DNA from: VRUE01 sp035266685
Lineage (GTDB): Bacteria > Actinomycetota > Thermoleophilia > Solirubrobacterales > 70-9
Reading direction: 5' to 3'
Length of the DNA: 16,716 bases
Assembly: GCA_035266685.1 (NCBI GenBank)
Contig: DATFMX010000035.1
Span: forward strand, 1 to 16,716
Position 1 is the first letter of the stretch, and each line of letters opens with the position of its first letter. Position numbers and translations under genes: made by a program. A model generated the notes under the pieces. It searched no databases, was not told the origin of the DNA, and was given only the letters and a program-made list of their open reading frames with translations. This document shows positions 12,447 to 16,716 of the stretch, piece after piece.

Positions 12447-14801
12447 TCAATCCCGGCCCAGCACGTTCCACAGGCGCTGTCGCGCCGCCGCAACCCGGCG
12501 GAAGAAGCGGGCGTGTCCGCGGCGCAGGGCGTCGAGCAGGCCCTTCTCGGGATCGCCGAGCAGCTCCAGGTAGGCGGCGAACGGCCAACTGACCGCGCCC
12601 TCCAGCGGCGCCTCGAACGTGTCCTCGGGCAGCGCCTTCGGCAGCTCGTGGCTGGCCATCGCGTAGCCCGCGGCCATCAGCGAGTAGGCCTCCTCGTCGG
12701 AGAAGGAGTCGAGGTCAGTGCGCAGTTCGGCCAGTGCCCGCTGGGCGCCCTCGGCGATCCCGTAGTCGGGCCGGTTGGCGCCGCTGCCGGGGGGCAGGGC
12801 GTCGTCTTCGGGACTGTAGGGCTCCTTGCAGCCGATCCAGTCGCGGGGCGGCGCGGGCAGGCCCTTCTTCAGGTGGACGACCATCAGCCCGCGCAGGACG
12901 CCGGAGCGGCGGCGGTGCGCGAGGTCGTCGTACTGCGTGCCCCGCACGCGGCTCATCAGGATCGAGTTCGACCGTTTGGCGACGCCGAGCAGCCACCGCG
13001 AGGGGCGCTGGTCGTCGCGAGCCTGGCCGCTAGCGTCGCTGACCAGGATCGTCGCGCAGTCCTGCTCGAGCAGGCTGGCGACGCCCTGGTTGTCGTGGAC
13101 GCCCCCGTCGACGAGCTCGACATCGACGTCTTCGTAGAGGCCCTTCAGGGAGACGGGGGGAAACAGCGCCGGCACCGCCGCCGAGGCGGCGACCGCCGTG
13201 CCCAGCCGCGGCGCCGGCCGTTCCCGCGGGGCGTCGCGGTAGTAGAAGCGGCGCAGGCGGCGGCTCGCGTCGACCCGCTCGTCCACGGCGACTGCGGGCT
13301 CGCCCATCCAGGAGGCGGTGAACTGCCAGTTGTGGCCGGTGTTCAGCGTCGTCGCGTTGAGCACCAACATCGGCACCTTCGCCGAGCGCCGCCAGTTCTC
13401 GTAGCGCAGCGAGAAGCTGCCGTCGCTGCCCGCCGGGGTGACGAACAGGTCGCTCATCCGCCAGGGCTCGCTCCGCGGCGAGCCGCCATCCCCGACTGTC
13501 GAGTAGAAGGCCCGCTCAAACAACTCGCCGGCCCGGTCGGTGCGGGAGTAGCTCGAGGTCGCCATGCGCAAGTCGGCGACCGGGTTGGTGAACAGGCGGC
13601 CACGCGGATTGCCGCGCACGCCCCGCATGAAGTCCAGCGCGAGGTCGCGGACCAGCTCGACGTAGGCGTGGTCGTCGATCTTCGCGTCCGGCTTGGATTG
13701 CAGCAGCTCGCGCAGGCGCAGGTAGTAGTGCGCGCCGAGGATCGAGCCGCCGGAGACGCAGGACAGCACCTCGACTCGGCGCAGCACGCGGCACTCGGCG
13801 AGGCGGGCGAGCACCCCGATGTGGAAGAGCGAGGCGCGGAAGCCGCCGCCGGAGAGGGCGAGGCCGACCTTGCCGGTGTCCGCGCGTTCGATCGCTCCCC
13901 CGGTCTCGCCCAGGAAGGCGACGAGGGCGGCGGCGACGCGGGCGGCGTCGAAACCGCGCAGCGCGCCCAGCGCGGCCAGCTGCATCGCGGTCGTCTCGCG
14001 CCGCCAGAGATCTTCGCTGGCGGCGCCGGCGCGCGCGAGGTGCTCCTCCGCGGCGGCGAAGTCGCCGAGGCCGAAGTGCGCCTCGCCGAGCGTCTCTTCG
14101 ACCCAGGGCCCCTGCGTGCCGGCGAGCCGGGCGACGATCGCCTTGCGGATTTCGTCGGCGAGGCCGCGCAGCCGGGTCGCCTCCTCCCCGTCGCCGATCC
14201 CCTGCTGCTCGAGGCTCGCCAGGCGGTCGGCGACGAAGGCCGCGTTGACGCCCGCGTAGTCGCGCTCCGGGTCGCCCTCGAGGGCGTGGCCGAGCTGGTA
14301 GCAGCGCAGCGAGCTCTCGAGATCGGCCCGCTTGGCTTCCACCTCCCAGCGGCGCTTGTAGATCGCGCCCGCGATGCCGAGCGTCTCGGCGCTGGTGCTC
14401 TCGACGAGCGGCGGCGCGTCGTTCTCGGAGAGGATCTGGAGGGCGCGGTCGAGGCGCCGCGCCGCCGGCAGCTCCATGTCCCTGTAGGTGCAGAGCGCGT
14501 GCTGCTGGCGCAGCTCCTCGGAGTCGGGCCCGTCGCCCCGCACCCTGCCGAGCAACCGGCGCGCGTAGCCGAACTGCTCGTGGTCGCGGAGGGCCCGCGC
14601 CAGCTCCGCCCGCCTTGCCGGTTCCCAGGCCCCGTAGATCGCCCGGCGGCCGGCCTCGATCAGCAGCGGCGCGATCGGCTCGAAGCAGCGTTCCCGGCGC
14701 AGGCGGCCGGCCAGCGCGGCGACCTCGCCGGCGTCGATCTCGACCCGGCCGGCGACGAAGTCCCGTGCGCGCTGGGCGTCCTTGCCGTGGGGCTCAGGCA
14801 T
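12447..14801 (-). CDS. TPR-S (DUF4071-like) patatin-family phospholipase, predicted conflict-system effector
   Basis: The protein is 784 aa, cytosolic (no signal or membrane segment). Residues about 1-300 form an alpha-helical TPR-like scaffold. It carries the MAP3K TRAF-binding (DUF4071, 'TPR-S') signature SAETLGIAGAIYKRRWE near 134-152, followed by a YAGVNAA block. The patatin domain covers about 310-600: oxyanion-hole GGGFRAS (Gly318-320, Arg322), nucleophile Ser350 in CVSGGS, and catalytic Asp565 in DGGVHDNQG. The first Gly of the usual GxSxG is Cys here. A C-terminal helical region of about 185 residues follows. The family hydrolyses membrane phospholipid acyl chains. The start ATG overlaps the upstream TIR-like gene by 8 bp, has no clear RBS, and is probably reached by re-initiation. 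The family link and catalytic residues are seen; the activity gating by a signal bound to TPR-S is inference. A housekeeping lipase is less likely given the fused scaffold and partner gene. Confidence 0.93.
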   Translation of the reverse strand: MPEPHGKDAQRARDFVAGRVEIDAGEVAALAGRLRRERCFEPIAPLLIEAGRRAIYGAWEPARRAELARALRDHEQFGYARRLLGRVRGDGPDSEELRQQHALCTYRDMELPAARRLDRALQILSENDAPPLVESTSAETLGIAGAIYKRRWEVEAKRADLESSLRCYQLGHALEGDPERDYAGVNAAFVADRLASLEQQGIGDGEEATRLRGLADEIRKAIVARLAGTQGPWVEETLGEAHFGLGDFAAAEEHLARAGAASEDLWRRETTAMQLAALGALRGFDAARVAAALVAFLGETGGAIERADTGKVGLALSGGGFRASLFHIGVLARLAECRVLRRVEVLSCVSGGSILGAHYYLRLRELLQSKPDAKIDDHAYVELVRDLALDFMRGVRGNPRGRLFTNPVADLRMATSSYSRTDRAGELFERAFYSTVGDGGSPRSEPWRMSDLFVTPAGSDGSFSLRYENWRRSAKVPMLVLNATTLNTGHNWQFTASWMGEPAVAVDERVDASRRLRRFYYRDAPRERPAPRLGTAVAASAAVPALFPPVSLKGLYEDVDVELVDGGVHDNQGVASLLEQDCATILVSDASGQARDDQRPSRWLLGVAKRSNSILMSRVRGTQYDDLAHRRRSGVLRGLMVVHLKKGLPAPPRDWIGCKEPYSPEDDALPPGSGANRPDYGIAEGAQRALAELRTDLDSFSDEEAYSLMAAGYAMASHELPKALPEDTFEAPLEGAVSWPFAAYLELLGDPEKGLLDALRRGHARFFRRVAAARQRLWNVLGRD

Positions 14802-16134
14802 CGCCGGCCGCCCGGTCGAATTCGCGCTCGAGCTCCTCCGCCCAGGGCAGCGACTCGCCGGCGGCAGCGCGCGATTCGCGGATCAGCGCCAGGTTGCGGG
14901 CCGTCGACTGCGGCTCCCAGGGCTCGCGCACCGCGGCGAGCGCTGCGGCGGCGGCGCTCTCGGCCGCCTCGGCGTCGCAGGCGAGGACGGCGAGCTCGAG
15001 CCGGGTCGCGTGGTCCCAGTAGTCGGCGACGCCGGCCTCGATCCGGCGCGCGTTCGCGTAGCGGACAACCGGCAGCAGCTCCTGCTGGACCGTCCCGCCC
15101 GGCTCCCGCACCTCCATCAAGGTAACCGCGTTCACGCCCGGGTAGGCGTCGCGCCAGTCGGCCTCGAAACCTCGCCGGTAGGCGTCGATCGCACGCTTGA
15201 GGTGCCCGGCGGCGCTGAGCGGCGAGGCGGCGCGCTCGGCCTGCCAGCGGTCCCTGTGGACGCGACCGAGCAGCCCCAGCGTCTCGCTGCTCGGGCCGTG
15301 CTCCTCGAGCACCTCGGTCAGGACGCGCTCCGCCTCATCGCCGCGGCCGGCGCGGTTGAGGGCGAAGCCGTACTGCTCGCGGACGAGGGCGGCGCGCTGC
15401 ACCGGGGCCGGCATCGCCTCGGCCAGCCGGCACATGTCCTGCCAGGCGCTCGTCGCGCGGTAGGAGAGCAGCAGGTCGACGAGGACGCCGGCCTCGACGT
15501 CCGCAAGCGGCCCGAGGTCCCGCTCGATCGCGCGGACGGCGTCGGCGCCCTGCGCGCGCGCTGCGGCGAGGCGCTGCTTGGCCTGCGCCGAGTAGACGGC
15601 CTCGTCGCGGAAGACATCGGTCTTCAGGCGGTCGATCTGTGGGGGCGGCAGCTCGTCGATCAGCTGGAAGACGGGGCTGTCGGTGGCGGCCTCGCGTGCC
15701 GCACGGAGCGCCGCGAGCAGCGTCACGCGGTCGGCGGCGGGGTCCTGCGGTCGTCCCTGCGCGTCGAGGGCGTAGGCGAGGACCCGCGCCGGGGCGAGGT
15801 CAAACGGGATGCCCGCCGGGTCGGCGCCGACCAGCACCGTGGAGTAGGGACGCACGGCGTGGCGCACGCCCAGCTCGTAGAAGACGTTCGGGTTGGCGGT
15901 GGTGAGGTCGGCGATCGCGTAGTCGGCGAGCACGAGGCGCTCGAACATCGGCTTGTGGATGACGCCGCCGACCAGCTCCTGATCGGCGCGCAGCGGCTCC
16001 AGCCCCGCCTCGCGCGCGGCCGGCGCGAGCAGCTGCTCGAAGACCGCATCGAAGTCGACCGAGCCGCCCCGCCCGTCCGGCTTGACGCCGAACGGCATGA
16101 GGACGAAGCAGAGAGGGGCCGGCGGATCAGCCAT
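14794..16134 (-). CDS. TIR/deoxyribosyltransferase-like domain fused to DUF4071 (TPR-S, MAP3K TRAF-binding-like) domain
   Basis: The protein is 446 aa and cytosolic. Residues about 8-115 form a Rossmann-like domain: first strand CFVLMPFG, then IHKPMFERLVLADYAIADLT and NPNVFYELGVRHA. Glu87 in FYELG sits where TIR NADases and nucleoside 2-deoxyribosyltransferases carry their catalytic Glu. A linker follows with SPVFQLIDE and RLKTDVFRDEAVY (about 180-205). The TPR/DUF4071 region then runs to about 430: LLLSYRATSAWQDM, REQYGFALNRAGR, SETLGLLGRVHRDRW (about 279-294) and DWRDAYPGVNAVTL. The partner patatin protein shares the ETLG..G....RW and Y.GVNA motifs. The ATG at 16134 is required to keep the first strand; no good Shine-Dalgarno is visible, so leaderless or weak initiation is possible. 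Expected role: produce or sense an NAD- or nucleotide-derived signal and couple to the patatin effector. Domain identity is strong; chemistry is inferred. Confidence 0.93.
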   Translation of the reverse strand: MADPPAPLCFVLMPFGVKPDGRGGSVDFDAVFEQLLAPAAREAGLEPLRADQELVGGVIHKPMFERLVLADYAIADLTTANPNVFYELGVRHAVRPYSTVLVGADPAGIPFDLAPARVLAYALDAQGRPQDPAADRVTLLAALRAAREAATDSPVFQLIDELPPPQIDRLKTDVFRDEAVYSAQAKQRLAAARAQGADAVRAIERDLGPLADVEAGVLVDLLLSYRATSAWQDMCRLAEAMPAPVQRAALVREQYGFALNRAGRGDEAERVLTEVLEEHGPSSETLGLLGRVHRDRWQAERAASPLSAAGHLKRAIDAYRRGFEADWRDAYPGVNAVTLMEVREPGGTVQQELLPVVRYANARRIEAGVADYWDHATRLELAVLACDAEAAESAAAAALAAVREPWEPQSTARNLALIRESRAAAGESLPWAEELEREFDRAAGDA

Positions 16135-16244
16135 CAGTATTTCTGAAGTATCTCGAAATCTGCTCGAACGGTGTGCGCACCGCGGCGGTGAGCTTCGGCT
16201 GGGGCGCTACTCGGCCACGTTCGGCCTGACCGCAACCCGGTCCC
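16135..16244 (-). other. 110-bp gap upstream of the defence pair
   Basis: It contains a CGGTG-TGCG-CACCG hairpin (16169-16182), which may end the hydrolase transcript, and two TTCGAG repeats (minus strand; 16152-16157 and 16163-16168) spaced 11 bp apart. GATACT about 12 nt before the ATG could be a -10 element, but no good -35 is present. A promoter for the TIR/patatin pair is likely here but not proven. Confidence 0.4.
16152..16168 (-). repeat. TTCGAG direct repeat, one helical turn apart
   Basis: TTCGAG occurs at 16163-16168 and 16152-16157 on the minus strand, centre to centre 11 bp, just upstream of the TIR-like gene. This could be an operator for a dimeric regulator, but the motif is short. 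Confidence 0.3.
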
Positions 16245-16716
16245 TCAGCGATCCGGAAGCCACCACCCTTGGTAGACCGCGTAGCGATGCTGCGAAACTC
16301 GCTCGTAATGCGTGTATCCGGCAACGCCGTCTGACGTCGACACGAGGCGACCTCTTCCAAGGCTCAGGGCGACATGGCTCAGGGTGCGATTGCCATTCGC
16401 CGCCTTCCAAAAGACAAGCGCACCATACGGGGGGGTTCCCCGGCCCGTCCGCCCATGGTTGAAGTGGCCCCAGATGTCAACTGGGTAGGTGTTCGACCCG
16501 ATCGGCGCGCCGACCCACCGACGGAGGTTGACCCCGGCGGCGGAATAAGCTTCGAAGACGAAGCGCAGGCAGGCGCCGTTGTAGCTGGTGTTATGCGCAT
16601 TGGCATAGCGCTTTGCCCAGGCGATGGCGACCCCCTCCGCGTGAGACGCCGCAGGCGCCTTGCTCGACCAGATCGCCTTGCCGTGCCAGTAGATCACCAG
16701 GTTGCCGTCGTTCTGC
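16245..16716 (-). CDS. Bulb-type lectin plus NlpC/P60- or CHAP-like peptidoglycan hydrolase, N-terminus outside window (partial)
   Basis: The frame is open to the right edge, so the true start is outside; the GTG at 16697 is internal. The first visible residues, QNDGNLVIYWHGKAIWSS, match the QxDxNxVxY sugar-binding repeat of bulb-type (GNA/B_lectin) lectins. The remaining 140 or so residues look like a papain-fold cell-wall amidase or endopeptidase. The probable nucleophile Cys lies in YNGACLRFVFEAY (codon 16569-16571) and the catalytic His in LSHVALSLGRGRLVS (codon 16374-16376), preceded by PPYGALVFW. The likely role is binding a surface glycan and cleaving a peptide or amide bond in peptidoglycan, outside the cell. 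It ends 110 bp before the TIR-like gene and is probably a separate transcript. NlpC/P60 versus CHAP cannot be decided by eye. Confidence 0.8.
   Translation of the reverse strand, partial: QNDGNLVIYWHGKAIWSSKAPAASHAEGVAIAWAKRYANAHNTSYNGACLRFVFEAYSAAGVNLRRWVGAPIGSNTYPVDIWGHFNHGRTGRGTPPYGALVFWKAANGNRTLSHVALSLGRGRLVSTSDGVAGYTHYERVSQHRYAVYQGWWLPDR

Noticed and set aside
12447..14801. Patatin as a secreted ExoU/T6SS-like effector
   Set aside because: No signal peptide, no secretion genes nearby, and an overlap with a TIR-like/TPR-S partner; an intracellular conflict effector fits better.
12513..15125. An 870-codon open frame on the plus strand opposite the patatin gene
   Set aside because: It is antisense to a gene with clear domains and catalytic motifs. 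Its product is Arg/Ala/Gly/Val-rich without any recognisable domain, as expected for GC-rich mirror frames.
14782..16146. 454-codon plus-strand frame opposite the TIR-like gene
   Set aside because: It is the mirror of a well-conserved minus-strand protein and no family features are seen.
16245..16697. GTG at 16697 as the true start of the hydrolase
   Set aside because: The frame continues to the window edge and the residues before this codon complete a bulb-lectin motif (QNDGNL), so the protein begins outside the window.
1..16716. CRISPR array, tRNA, rRNA, insertion sequence or attachment site
   Set aside because: No regularly spaced direct repeats with spacers, no tRNA cloverleaf or CCA end, no transposase and no flanking inverted repeats were seen while reading the gene-free stretches.

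Overview
The window is about 16.7 kb of very GC-rich DNA in which every gene I can support lies on the minus strand. It reads from the right edge (upstream) to the left edge (downstream). The protein families suggest a high-GC actinobacterium of the Thermoleophilia (Solirubrobacter/Conexibacter-like). These are large secreted proteins with NHL, Fn3 and PD40 propeller domains, the signatures CPNE...LPDCRAYE and YDARxGGGFP, and Arg/Lys/His-rich C-termini. That placement is inferred from protein style; no marker gene is present.

Right end (16716 to 12447): first comes the C-terminal part of a lectin plus NlpC/P60- or CHAP-like cell-wall hydrolase, whose N-terminus is outside the window. Next are two genes with an 8-bp overlap. 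The upstream one (14794-16134) joins a TIR/nucleoside-deoxyribosyltransferase-like domain to a DUF4071 (MAP3K TRAF-binding, 'TPR-S') repeat scaffold. The downstream one (12447-14801) joins a related TPR-S scaffold to a patatin-like phospholipase with an intact Ser/Asp dyad. This is best read as a compact two-component conflict (anti-phage) system. In it, the TIR-like enzyme would make or respond to an NAD/nucleotide-derived signal, the TPR-S domains would transmit it, and the patatin would attack membranes. It is the most interesting part of the window.

Middle (12140-12446): a 307-bp intergenic region separates the defence pair from the secreted-protein operon. It holds three copies of an 8-bp box CGTGTTTC, a candidate promoter, a leader hairpin in front of the next gene, and two hairpins downstream of the patatin gene.

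Left part (12139 to 1): four large secreted proteins form what looks like a tandemly duplicated two-gene unit, each a PD40-type propeller protein followed by a Cys-pair modular protein. The units are 9737-12139 with 5001-9740, then 2537-4861 with the partial gene 1-2540. Both internal junctions have the same 4-bp NTGA overlap and the same GGAGGG ribosome-binding site, at equal distance and embedded in the final Arg-Arg codons of the upstream gene. A 20-bp perfect palindrome sits between the two units. The function of these proteins is unknown; they are predicted to be exported and to act at or outside the cell surface. Glu codon use differs sharply between the left operon (mainly GAA) and the defence pair (almost all GAG), consistent with different origins. 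I saw no RNA genes, CRISPR arrays or insertion sequences.
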